DNA from: Pseudomonas sp. C1C7
Lineage (GTDB): Bacteria; Pseudomonadota; Gammaproteobacteria; Pseudomonadales; Pseudomonadaceae
Direction: 5' to 3'
Assembly (NCBI RefSeq): GCF_013359595.1
Contig: NZ_JABFMP010000015.1
Span: forward strand, 65,727 to 129,726
Length of the DNA: 64,000 bases
The notes under the pieces are model-generated. The model saw only the letters and a program-made list of their open reading frames with translations. It was not told where the DNA came from and searched no databases. Made by a program: the position numbers and the translations under genes. Shown in pieces: positions 35,435 to 45,200 of the stretch (within the stretch, counting starts at the first letter, position 1; each line of letters opens with the position of its first letter).

Positions 35435-35540
35435 TGACGGCTGTGCGCGGGACGCCTTCGGGCGTGCCGGTTTTGCTAGGTTCCCGGTTTCCAACCTGCG
35501 TACGGCCGTCACCCATTCGCTTGGAACGAATCTGACGGCT
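35435..35540 (+). ncRNA. Candidate structured leader with two exclusive folds
   Basis: A 13-bp stem pairs 35436-35448 (GACGGCTGTGCGC) with 35498-35510 (GCGTACGGCCGTC), with two G-U pairs; T35435-A35511 extends it by one pair. It encloses a hairpin with a C(UUCG)G loop (35452-35456 with 35461-35465) and a second hairpin AGGTT/AACCT (35478-35482 with 35493-35497), so the whole is a three-way junction. GCCGTC (35505-35510) can pair instead with a second GACGGC at 35534-35539, stacked on ATTCG/CGAAT (35515-35519 with 35527-35531). It ends 15 bases before the AGGAG of the DUF3077 gene. No named RNA family is claimed. Confidence 0.5.
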
Positions 35541-35567
35541 CCTCAATCTAGTACCAGGAGCAAGACC

Positions 35568-35876
35568 ATGGCTAAAACAGATACGTCCTGCGCTTCAGAA
35601 CTGAAAACCGTCGGCTTCACCCCCTTCCTGTATGTGTCCGACCAACCGATGTTCCACGTCTGTCGCGACATTCCGGTCGCTGAGGCCCTGACACAAGCCT
35701 CGAATCTGCTGTTTCTCGTCAAGTCCCTGACCGTGGATGCTGCCTATACCCGCGATACCGACCGCCATGCATGGGCTGCGCATTACCTGACGGCGATGGG
35801 CAAGGCGTTGATTGATGATGTGGTGAAGGTGCTGGAGCGGCGGCCTGTTGGGGCGGCGGGGAAGGCTGAGGGGTAG
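35568..35876 (+). CDS. DUF3077-type small protein
   Basis: This is a 102-residue protein of a Pseudomonas-enriched family of unknown function (DUF3077, by memory of the family). It is probably cytoplasmic: no signal peptide and no membrane span are seen. The core runs from VGFTPFLYVSDQPMFHVCRD to HYLTAMGKALIDDVVKVLE, and it has helical character. The ATG at 35568 is fixed by AGGAG at 35556-35560. A longer frame from 35415 would translate through the structured leader and is rejected. The leader suggests post-transcriptional control. Confidence 0.8.
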   Translation: MAKTDTSCASELKTVGFTPFLYVSDQPMFHVCRDIPVAEALTQASNLLFLVKSLTVDAAYTRDTDRHAWAAHYLTAMGKALIDDVVKVLERRPVGAAGKAEG

Positions 35877-35883
35877 CCTTCAG

Positions 35884-35958
35884 GGCCTCTTCGCTGGCAA
35901 GCCTGGCTCCTACAGATGACCGCGTCCTCCTGTAGGAGCGAGGCTTGCCCGCGAAGGC
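35884..35958. repeat. REP-like inverted pair
   Basis: GGCCTCTTCGCTGGCAAGCC ... CTCCTACAG faces CTGTAGGAGCGAGGCTTGCC CGCGAAGGC. It lies between the DUF3077 gene and the metallothionein gene. Confidence 0.8.
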
Positions 35959-36053
35959 ATTCTGTCGGCCAAACGAATTTTCAAACCCCCACGCGGTCTT
36001 CTGTAGGACGGGTCGATCCAACCCCGACGACCACTGCAGAAGGAGTCGATTTC

Positions 36054-36212
36054 ATGGCCGATGACCGTAAGTGCGATTGTCCAAAATGCAACTGCAAGCT
36101 CGGTGAGCATCCGGTGGTGCGGCACGGCAAGCATTATTGCTGTGAGGCCTGCGCCAAGCATCACGAGGGTGGTGAGGAATGCGCGCATCAGGGCTGCAAG
36201 TGCGCCCACTGA
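36054..36212 (+). CDS. Bacterial metallothionein
   Basis: This is a 52-residue metal-binding protein with ten cysteines (positions 7, 9, 12, 14, 29, 30, 33, 43, 48, 50) and seven histidines. The CxCxxCxC start, the central YCCEAC and the CxxxxCxC end match pseudomonad/cyanobacterial metallothioneins that bind zinc and cadmium in the cytoplasm. The ATG at 36054 follows GAAGGAG. No metal regulator adjoins it, and there is no visible operator. Confidence 0.92.
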   Translation: MADDRKCDCPKCNCKLGEHPVVRHGKHYCCEACAKHHEGGEECAHQGCKCAH

Positions 36213-36225
36213 CCCCACGCGATCC

Positions 36226-36316
36226 CTGTGCAGGCGCTGCCGAAGGCTGCGATCTTTTGATCTTGCTTTTTGAAAGTCAAAAGATCGCAGCCTCGTTGCA
36301 CTCGACAGCTCCTGCA
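36226..36316. repeat. REP-like long hairpin
   Basis: GCTGCGATCTTTTGATCTTG faces AAAGTCAAAAGATCGCAGCC, with the outer arms CTGTGCAGGCGCTGCC and GACAGCTCCTGCA. It lies between the convergent metallothionein and 36341 genes. Confidence 0.8.
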
Positions 36317-36340
36317 AGGTGTTCATGACGCATCGCGGCG

Positions 36341-36568
36341 TCAGTTCGCAGGCCGCCATTTGACGTTTTCCACGCCGAACTTCTCCGCCATCGGTTTGCT
36401 GGTTTTCTGCACCTTCTCGCGGCCGAAACGCGGGATCCGGCCCACGCCCGCGTCGCAGCTTGCCCAGTGCCAGGCCTCGGCGTTGTCCATTTTTTCCGAA
36501 CGGATAATGAACGACTTGGGTGCGCCATGAAGGGTGTACTCGATGACGAAAAGTTTTGCGTTGATCAT
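36341..36568 (-). CDS. Small conserved Pseudomonas protein (DUF6555-like)
   Basis: This is a 75-residue basic protein: a beta-strand pair (AKLFVIEYTLHGAPKSFIIR) is followed by AEAWHWASCDAGVGRIPRFG and a C-terminal VENVKWRPAN. It resembles short pseudomonad proteins grouped as DUF6555; the match is from memory and not tested. The start ATG at 36568 gives the conserved MINAKLF N-terminus and follows an AGGGAGGAATT ribosome site. Function is unknown. It is divergent from the AraC regulator at 36702. Confidence 0.7.
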   Translation of the reverse strand: MINAKLFVIEYTLHGAPKSFIIRSEKMDNAEAWHWASCDAGVGRIPRFGREKVQKTSKPMAEKFGVENVKWRPAN

Positions 36569-36701
36569 ATGGCCCGAATTCCTCCCTGTTGTACTTAGAG
36601 GGATCGCTGCAGTTGTGGAAAATTCCGTTGGATGCACTGGCTGGCGGGCTTTTCGGCGCCTCGTTACCATGTGTGTCCAGCAAACCCAATGATCATTGAC
36701 C

Positions 36702-37472
36702 ATGGCCCTCGCCGTCCCGCCTGACCTGAGTGATACCGATGTGCCCGTGCAACCGCTGGCGCGGACCTATCCGCGCGGGTTGTTCATCGAGCCGCACGAG
36801 CATGTCTGGGGGCAATTGCTGTATGCGATGAGCGGGGTGATGTGGGTCGAGACGCCCTTTGAGGCGCTGGTGGTGCCGCCGCAACGGGCGGTGTGGCTGC
36901 CGCCCGGCGTGCCCCACGGGATTCGAGTGGTCTCGGATTTGCAGATGCGCAATATCTACCTGCGGCCCGCACTGGCCGCGACCCTGGACAGCAGCGTGCA
37001 GGTGATCGAGGTGGGCGGATTGCTGCGCGAGTTGATCGTCAGCCTGGTGGAGCAGGGCGATGACGGGGCGCCGGAGTATTACGAGGCGCTGGTCGGGTTG
37101 GCCTTGCTGGAGCTCAAGCGCGCACGGCGCTCGCGGATGAAGATCCCGCTGCCGGATCATTCCGACCGGCGTTTGATGAACCTGTGCCAGGCGGTCATGG
37201 CCCAGCCGTCGCTGGATATTCCTTTTGAACAGCATGCGCAAAATGCTGGCGCCAGCGTGCGGACCCTGGCGCGGTTGTTCAAGGATGGGCTGGGGATGGG
37301 GTTTGCCCATTGGCGGCGGCAGGTGCAATTGGCGACGGCTGCGGCGGAGTTGATCCAGGGCGTGCCGGTGAGTGTCATTGCGCGGGAATTGGGTTATTCG
37401 CCCAGCAGTTTCAGTGACATGTTCCGGCGGGAACTGGGTGTCGCCCCCTCCCAATTCCATACCGCTCCCTGA
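36702..37472 (+). CDS. AraC-family transcriptional regulator
   Basis: This is a 256-residue regulator with an N-terminal cupin-type ligand domain (HEHVWGQLLYAMSG, VPPQRAVWLPPGVPHGI) and a C-terminal AraC double helix-turn-helix (AGASVRTLARLFKDGLGMGF and IARELGYSPSSFSDMFRREL). The first ATG at 36702 is preferred over the TTG six bases upstream. Neighbouring candidates for control are the small gene at 36341 and the XapX and oxidoreductase genes at 37734-38893. Confidence 0.9.
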   Translation: MALAVPPDLSDTDVPVQPLARTYPRGLFIEPHEHVWGQLLYAMSGVMWVETPFEALVVPPQRAVWLPPGVPHGIRVVSDLQMRNIYLRPALAATLDSSVQVIEVGGLLRELIVSLVEQGDDGAPEYYEALVGLALLELKRARRSRMKIPLPDHSDRRLMNLCQAVMAQPSLDIPFEQHAQNAGASVRTLARLFKDGLGMGFAHWRRQVQLATAAAELIQGVPVSVIARELGYSPSSFSDMFRRELGVAPSQFHTAP

Positions 37473-37487
37473 ACCCGAACGCTGTAC

Positions 37488-37579
37488 CTGTGGGAGCGGG
37501 CTTGCCCGCGAAGAGGCCGGCACATCCGACCACGATGTTGACTGAACTGACGCCTTCGCGGGCAAGCCCGCTCCCACAG
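37488..37579. repeat. REP-like inverted pair
   Basis: CTGTGGGAGCGGGCTTGCCC GCGAAGAGGCC and its inverse GCCTTCGCGGGCAAGCCCGC TCCCACAG enclose about 30 bases. This is the cleanest full pair of this family in the window. Confidence 0.9.
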
Positions 37580-37733
37580 TGATTTGTGTTGTTAGCCAGT
37601 TTCGCGGTGGGCAGTGAGCCTGTGAAAGCAGGTGTCCAGGCTATTTGGCGCAAATTCAGAAGTGTTTGGCCGGTGCCCGGATTCACGGCTCCCTAGACTG
37701 GCGGCATCTCTCATCTGCCCCACGGAGTCTGCC

Positions 37734-37907
37734 ATGAGCTACTTCATTTCGCTGGTCATCGGCCTGGGTGTCGGTCTGTTGTACGGCGCCCTGGACTTTC
37801 GTTCCCCCGCACCACCGGCCGTCGCGCTGATCGGTCTGCTCGGCATGCTGGCCGGCGAGAAGCTGTGGCCCATGGGCCGGCAGCTGGTGGCTGGCTGGAT
37901 CTCCTGA
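37734..37907 (+). CDS. XapX-domain small membrane protein
   Basis: This is a 57-residue protein with two hydrophobic helices (YFISLVIGLGVGLLYGAL and AVALIGLLGMLAGEKLWP), the pattern of XapX-domain proteins, small inner-membrane proteins of unknown role. The ATG at 37734 follows CACGGAG. It is 29 bases before the oxidoreductase gene and most likely cotranscribed with it. Confidence 0.82.
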   Translation: MSYFISLVIGLGVGLLYGALDFRSPAPPAVALIGLLGMLAGEKLWPMGRQLVAGWIS

Positions 37908-37936
37908 ATTCCCTTTGTCGTTTGGAGCAACACCTG

Positions 37937-38893
37937 ATGAAAGCACTGCAGTTCGATAAAACCGGCGGTCTTTCGGCCCTGCGCTACGTCGATGTACCCA
38001 CCCCGGTTGCCGGCGCCGATGAGGTGCTGGTGCAGATCAAGGCTGCGGGCCTGAACCCCAGCGACGTGAAGAACGTCCTCGGGCGTTTTCCCTACACCAC
38101 GCTGCCACGGATTCCGGGGCGCGACTTTGCTGGCGTCGTCGTCGAAGGCCCGCAGGCGCTGATCGGTCAGGAAGTCTGGGCCACCGGCCGTGAACTGGGC
38201 TTTTTCGCCGATGGCGCCCACGCGCAATTCGTCAAACTGCCAGCCAATGGCGTGGCGCTCAAACCCACGCACCTGAGTTTTGCCCAGGCCGCCAGCCTCG
38301 GCGTGCCTTACACCACGGCCTGGGATGCGTTGGAGCGCAGTCTGGTGACGGCGCAAACCCATTTGCTGGTGATCGGCGGCGGGGCCGTGGCCACGGCGGC
38401 ACTGGCGCTGGCGAAGGTGCGGGGCGCGCAGATACTGGCAGCCGCGCGCCGGCCGGAGCAGGTCAAGGCTTTGCAGGATCAGGGTTATCAGACCCTGCAA
38501 CTGGACAAGCCCGAGGACCTCGGCGCACAGGTGAATGCGGTGTTCAGCGGCGGTGCCGATGTGATTTTCGATACCACTGGCTTCTGGCTGCCAGCGTCCG
38601 TCGCGGCACTGGCCACCTTCGGTCGCATTGCCATCATCGCCGCGCCGGTGGACGGCATGGTGCAGCTGCCGGCCCTGGGGCTGTATCGCAAGGGCGGTTC
38701 GGTGGTGGGGATCAATTCGTTGCTGTACGGGGTGCAGGCTTGTGCGGCGATGCTCGATCAGTTCGGCAAATTCTTCGATCGGGACTTGTTGCCGTTGCCG
38801 CAAGGCTTGTTCGAATCGCCCCTGGCCGAAGGGCTGGAGCGCTATGCCGAGGTGAATCAGGGCAGTGGCGAGAAGGTCATTCTGGTGCCCTGA
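37937..38893 (+). CDS. Quinone-oxidoreductase-like MDR dehydrogenase
   Basis: This is a 318-residue medium-chain dehydrogenase/reductase of the zinc-free quinone oxidoreductase type. The GroES-like N-domain contains GLNPSDVKNVLGRFPYTTLP and the PGRDFAGVVVEGP motif. The NAD(P) fold has VIGGGAVATAALALAK (about 138-153), close to the AxxGxxG pattern. The zinc-binding cysteines of alcohol dehydrogenases are missing. The ATG at 37937 follows TTGGAGCAACACCTG. It is probably an NADPH-dependent enone or quinone reductase in the cytoplasm. Confidence 0.85.
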   Translation: MKALQFDKTGGLSALRYVDVPTPVAGADEVLVQIKAAGLNPSDVKNVLGRFPYTTLPRIPGRDFAGVVVEGPQALIGQEVWATGRELGFFADGAHAQFVKLPANGVALKPTHLSFAQAASLGVPYTTAWDALERSLVTAQTHLLVIGGGAVATAALALAKVRGAQILAAARRPEQVKALQDQGYQTLQLDKPEDLGAQVNAVFSGGADVIFDTTGFWLPASVAALATFGRIAIIAAPVDGMVQLPALGLYRKGGSVVGINSLLYGVQACAAMLDQFGKFFDRDLLPLPQGLFESPLAEGLERYAEVNQGSGEKVILVP

Positions 38894-39251
38894 TCTCCCG
38901 GCATCACCGGGCCCTGCAGGAGCTGCCGCAGGCTGCGATCTTTTGATTTTGCCTTTAAAAGATCGCAGCCTCGTTACACTCGCGACAGCTCCTGCAGGGT
39001 CTGTAGTGATTGCACTTGATTTCACTGCCCTTTTCTTGCGGTATCCCCCCGTAAATGCTCGGCCCAGAGTCCTCCCTCACGAAAGTATTAGCACCATTTA
39101 ATGTGTGCCCCATCACAAACCCTCTACTACCGTGTGTCAGGAATGAAACGGTATCCGTGTAGTAGCAGTCTCGAGTCCAGCCGCACCAAGCCACCGTAAT
39201 TGCTGCACACCCTTCATGGATTGAAGTGGTTTTGCCACGAAAGGAGCTCCT
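38894..39251. other. Leader region of the giant autotransporter gene
   Basis: These 358 bases hold a REP-like hairpin (38914-38997), then about 250 bases before the GTG start at 39252. In that part an inverted repeat CTACTAC ... GTAGTAG (39124-39130 with 39159-39165) encloses ACCGT/ACGGT (39129-39133 with 39148-39152). AAAGGAG at 39241-39247 is the ribosome site. No coding frame was accepted. Confidence 0.55.
38914..38997. repeat. REP-like long hairpin
   Basis: CTGCAGGAGCTGCCGCAGGC TGCGATCTTTTG faces AAAAGATCGCAGCC and GCGACAGCTCCTGCAG. On the plus strand it could end the oxidoreductase transcript. Confidence 0.8.
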
Positions 39252-42200
39252 GTGGACGCAAGATTCGGTATTGCCCTGATTTCGCGTTTTTCCCCACTGT
39301 CCCTCGCTGTGCAATTGAGTCTCGGGCTTGCTCTCGGTGCGCTCAGTCCACAGGCACTCGCCACCTGTTCCGCCGCCGGCTCGACCATCACCTGCTCCGG
39401 CGTACCGACCCTGCCGCTGTTCCTCAATGATTACAGCAGCGCCACCAGTGGCCTGACGGTCAACGTCAATTCGGGCGCGCAGATGAACGCGGCGCTTGGC
39501 GGCAGGGTACTGAACCTGACCGGGGTCAACATCAACGTAAACAACTCCGGCACCCTCGACCCGGCGTTGCTGGGGCTGGTCTCGATACTCAGCGGCGGTG
39601 CATTCATCGGCACCGGCGCCGCCAGTACGGTCAGCCTGGTCAACAACGCCACCGGCATCATCCGCGGCACCGGCATGTTGCTCGGCCTCAACCTGACCAG
39701 CATCGATGGTCTGGCGATTGGCGTGAACAATGCGGCGGCGGGCACCACCACTATCACCAACGACGGCACCATCACTTCCACCGGGCTGTCGGTGGGCGGC
39801 ATCACCCTGGCCGATACGCCAGTGGTCGGGGTGTATGGCGGTTCGCGAGTCAACATGACCAACAGCGCCACCGGTACCATCAATGGCCGGATCGCGTTCG
39901 AGACGTCGGCGGCGGGTAACACCTTCACCAACGCCGGCAACATCACCGGCGGCGTGTCGATGGGGGCGGGCAGCACCAACACCTTCTACGCGATCACAGG
40001 TTCCAGCGTTAACCTCGGTGACGGCGTGCAAGTCTCCGTCGGCCTCGGTGGCCTGATCGGCATCAACCTGACCTTCGCACCGACCGGGACCATCGATGGC
40101 GGTGCGGCCGGTAACAACACGCTGATCCTGCAAAACCCGCTCGGCCTCGGCGGTGGCACCACCGGGACCGGCACGGCTTCCAGCGCGACCTACGTCAACT
40201 TCAACAACCTGACCCTCAACAGCGGCACCTGGACCTTGCAGGGACCCTTGGTCAGCGGTTCGACCACGCTCAATGGCGGTGTCGCGCAGTTCAACGACAA
40301 CGTGGCATTCGGCAGCGGTGTGCTGACATCCAACGGCGGGATTCTCCAGGCCAGCAACGCCGGGTTGTTGCTGGCCAACCAGATCAACCTGGGCGCGAGC
40401 GGCCTGACCCTGCAGGGCATCAATGGCATGACCCTCAACGGGGTGATTTCCGGCAGCGGCGGCCTGACCAAGATCGGCAGCGGCCAGATCAACCTCAACG
40501 GCATCAACACCTACACAGGCAACACCGTGCTCAACGGCGGCGTGGTGCAGGTCGGCAACAACCAGGCGTTCAGCACCGGCGGCATCACCGTTGGCGGCTC
40601 ATCGAGCATCTCGGCGACGGGGCCGATTTCTCTGGGCAACGCGATCACCCTCAACAGCACCCTGACCGCGACCGGCACGGGTGCGTTGACCCTGGGCGGG
40701 GTGATCAGCGGCGCCGCCAACCTGACCAAAACCGGCAGCGGCAGCCTGACCCTCAACGGCATCAACACCTACACCGGGATCACCAGCCTCAGCGCCGGCA
40801 CGCTGCGCGTGGGCAACAACAACGCCCTGGGCACCGGTGTACTCAACACCAGCAACGGCACCAGCCTGGACAGCACCGCCAATGTGACCCTGGCCAACAA
40901 CGTCGGCATCACCGGTGCGTTGAACGTGCTCGGCAGCAATGCCCTGACCCTGGCCGGCGTCGTGTCCGGCACCGGCGCGATCACCAAGAGCGGTAGCGCC
41001 AGCCTGACCCTGACCGGCAGCAACACCAACAGCGGCACTACCGCGCTCAACGCCGGCAGCTTGTTTGTCGGCAGCAACACCGCGCTCGGCACCGGCGCGC
41101 TGAATGCTGCGGCCGGCACCACGCTGGATGCGACCACGGCGGTGACACTGGCCAACGCCGTCGCGCTGGCGGGAGGGCTGACCATTGGCGGCACCCAGGC
41201 GCTGGGCCTGAGCGGCGTCATCAGCGGTGCCGGCAACCTGATCAAGAGCGGCACCGCGAACCTGACCCTCAGCGGCAACAACACCTTCGCCGGTGGCACC
41301 GCGCTGAATGCCGGGACGCTGATCGTCGGCGCCAACACCGCGCTCGGTACCGGTGCGCTGACCACGGCGGCGGGCACCACCCTCGACGCCAGCACCAGCG
41401 TGGCGCTGAGTAACGCGGTCGCCCTCGGCGGCAATTTGAACGTCGCCGGCAACGCCAACCTGACCCTGGGCGGCGTGGTCAGCGGCAGCGGCGGGCTGAC
41501 CAAGAACGGGGCAGCCAACCTGATCCTCAACGGTGCCAACACCTTCCTCGCCGGTACCACCCTGAACGCCGGGACCCTGACCGTGGGCAATGCCACGGCC
41601 CTGGGCAGCGGCAATCTGAGTGTCGGCGGTGCCGCGACCCTCGACAGCAACACTTCGGTCAATCTGAACAACAACGTCGCCCTCAACGGCAACCTGAGCA
41701 TTGGCGGCAGCAACGGTCTGACCCTGGGCGGCGTGCTCAGCGGCGCCAGTCAGTTGATCAAGAACGGCACCGCCAACCTGACCCTCAACGGCGTCAACAC
41801 CTTCACCGGCGGCACCGCGCTCAACGCCGGCAGCCTGACCGTCGGCAACGGCGCGGCACTCGGCACCGGCACGCTGACCGTGGGCGGCGCGGGCGGCACG
41901 CTCAACAGCAGCGCCAACCTGACGTTGAACAATGCGATTGCACTGAACGCCAACCTCACCGCCGGCGGTGCCAACCCGCTGACCCTCGGCGGCGTGATCA
42001 GCGGCGCCAGCAACCTGATCAAGACGGGTTCCTCGACCCTGACCCTGACCGGCAACAACACCTACACCGGCGCTACGTCGCTGAATGCCGGGACGCTGGT
42101 CGTCGGCTCCAACACCGCCCTTGGCAGCGGCGTGCTCAACGCAGGCAACGGCACCACGCTGGACGCCAACACCGCGACCAGTCTGGCCAACAACGTCAAC

Positions 42201-45200
42201 CTCGGCGGTAACCTGACCATCGGCGGCAGCAACGCACTGACCCTCGCGGGCGTGGTCGCCGGCGTCGGCGGCCTGATCAAGAGTGGCCCGGCGGACCTGA
42301 TCCTCAACGGCGCCAACACCTACTTCGGCAACACCGCACTCAACGTCGGCAAACTGGTGGTCGGCAGCAACACCGCGCTGGGCAGCGGCGCATTGAACGC
42401 AGCGGCGGGCACCACGCTGGATACCAACACCGCCGTGAGCCTGGGCAATCAGGTCAACCTCGCCGGCGCGCTCAACATCGGCGGCAGCGCCGACCTGACC
42501 CTCAACGGTACCGTCGCCGGGGCGGGCAGCCTGGTGAAAAACGGCGCGGCCAATCTGAATCTCAATGGCACCAACACCTACGCCGGCGGCACCACCCTGA
42601 ACGCTGGTACGGTGACCGTCGGCAACAGCTCGGCACTGGGCACCGGTGCCTTGACCGTTGGCGGCGCGGCAACCCTGGACAGCAGCTCGCCGTTGGCCAG
42701 CCTGGCGAATGCAGTCGTGCTCAATGCGGCGCTGAGCGTCGGCGGCACACAGAATCTGACACTCGGTGGCGTGGTCAGTGGCGCCGGTCAACTGGTCAAG
42801 AACGGCGCAGCCAACCTGACCCTCAACGGCACCAACACCTTCAGCGGTGGCACCACCCTCAACGCCGGCACCCTGACCGTGGGCGCGCCCGGCGCGCTTG
42901 GCAGTGGCGACTTGACTGTCGGCGGCGCGGCGACGCTGGACAACAGCAGCGCGTTCACCCTGGGCAACAACATCACCCTCAATGCCGGGCTGACGGTGGC
43001 CGGCAACAACGGCCTGACCCTCAGCGGGGTGATCGACGGCGCCGGCAACCTGACCAAAAACGGCCTGGATGACCTGGCTCTCAGCGGCAGCAACACCTTC
43101 ACCGGCGCACTGAACATTGTCTCCGGCAGCGTGACCACCCTGAGCAGCGGGGCGCTGGGCAATACCTCCGGTGCCAACATCAGCGCCGGCGCCAGTCTCA
43201 ATCTGGGCAGCAATGCCAGCCTCAGCGGCTTGAGTGGCAGCGGCAGTGTGCAGATCGCCGGCGGCAATACCCTGACCGTGGGCGGGGCAAGCAATACCAG
43301 CACCTTCGACGGCGACCTCAGCGGCAACGGCGGCCTGACCAAGGTCGGCACCGGCACCCTGAACCTGACCGGGATCAACGGCATCGTCGGCAACACCACC
43401 GTCAACGGCGGCACCCTGAATCTCAGCGGTTCGTTGGCCAGCACGCAGGTCAACGTCAATACGGGCGCGACGGTGACCGGCAGTGGTTCGATGCTCGGTG
43501 GTCTGAACATCAACAACGGCGGCCACCTCGCGTTGTCCTCTGGCACCACCTTGTCCGCTGCGTCGCTGACCCTGGCTGCCAACAGCAATATCGATGCAGA
43601 TCTCGCCACGCCATCGACCTCCTCGCTGATGAACATCGGCGGCAACCTGACCCTCGACGGCAATCTCAACGTCACCGATGCCGGCGGCTTCGGCGTCGGG
43701 GTCTACCGCCTGTTCAATTACGTCGGTGCGCTGACCGACAACGGCCTGACCGTGGCCGGTGTGCCGGTCGGTTACGGCCTCGGCGATATCCTCGTGCAGA
43801 CCCTTGGCAATCAGATCAACCTGGTGGTGTCGGCGCCGAACACTAACCTGCGTTTCTGGGACGGCAGCCAGACAATCCCTAACGGCACTGTGGATGGCGG
43901 CAGCGGCACGTGGAATGCCGGCGGCACCAACTGGACCAATTCCAACGGCACGTTGAACCAGACCTGGGCCGGCGACTTCGCGGTGTTCCAGGGCACGGCG
44001 GGCACGGTATCGGTCAATGGCACGCAGCTGTTCACCGGGATGCAGTTCCTCACGGATGGCTACAACGTGGTGAACGGCACATCGGGGCTATTGACCGCCG
44101 TGAACGGCACCGGCGGCACCACGGCGATGCGGGTCGATCCGGGCGTGACCGCCACGGTCGGCGTGAACATCGACGGCAGCGGCACCCTCAACAAACTCGA
44201 CAGCGGCACACTGGTACTCAACGGCGCCAACAGCTACACCGGCGGCACTCAACTCGATGGCGGCACCCTGGTGGTCGGCAGCAACACCGCGCTGGGCACC
44301 GGCGAGCTGATCGCCAATGCCGGCACGCAACTGGACAGCAACACGGCCGTCACTCTGGATAATGATGCCACGCTCAATGGCAACCTCACTGTGCTCGGCA
44401 GCAATGCCCTGACCCTCAACGGGGTGATCGGTGGTACCGGTGGGCTGATCAAGAACGGCGCGGCCAGCCTGACCCTCGGCGGCAACAACGCCTTCCTCGG
44501 GCCGGTGGCATTGAACGCGGGCGGGCTGATCCTGGCGTCGAACAGCGCGCTGGGCTCGGCCACCCTGAACGCCGCGAATGGCACCACCCTGGATGCCAGC
44601 AGTGCCGTCAGTGCGAGCAATGCCATCAACCTGGCGGGCAACCTCGGCATCGTCGGCAGCAACGACCTGACCTTGAGCGGTGCGATCAACGGCGCCGGCA
44701 GCCTGACCAAGAACGGCGCGGCCGACCTGACCCTGAGCGGTGCCAATAACTTCCTCGGTGGCATTACCCTCAATGCCGGCAGCCTGACCGCCGGCAGCAA
44801 CGGCGCCCTCGGCCTGGGCAACCTGACCGTGGCCGGTGCCGCGTCGCTGGACAGCAACACGTCCGTGTCGCTCGGCAACAACCTGGTGCTCAACGCCAAC
44901 CTGACCAACACCGGCAGCAGCGACCTGACCCTGGCGGGTGTGCTCAGCGGCACGGGCGGGCTGATCAAGGACGGCGCGTCCAACCTGACCCTCAATGGCA
45001 TCAATACCTATAGCGGCGGCACCACGCTGAACGGCGGCACCGTGACCCTTGGCACCTCGTCGGGCATGGGCTCCGGCGCGGTCACCGTGGCGGGTGCGTC
45101 GACCCTCGACACCAGCGCGCCGCTGGTACTGGCCAACAACCTCAACATCAATGACAACCTGAGCGTGGCCGGCAACAACAACCTGACTTTGGGCGGCGTG

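Noticed and set aside
35328..35546. A 72-codon minus-strand frame over the structured leader
   Set aside because: Frames like this arise from the conserved RNA/DNA element. The sequence has no domain and is explained by base pairing.
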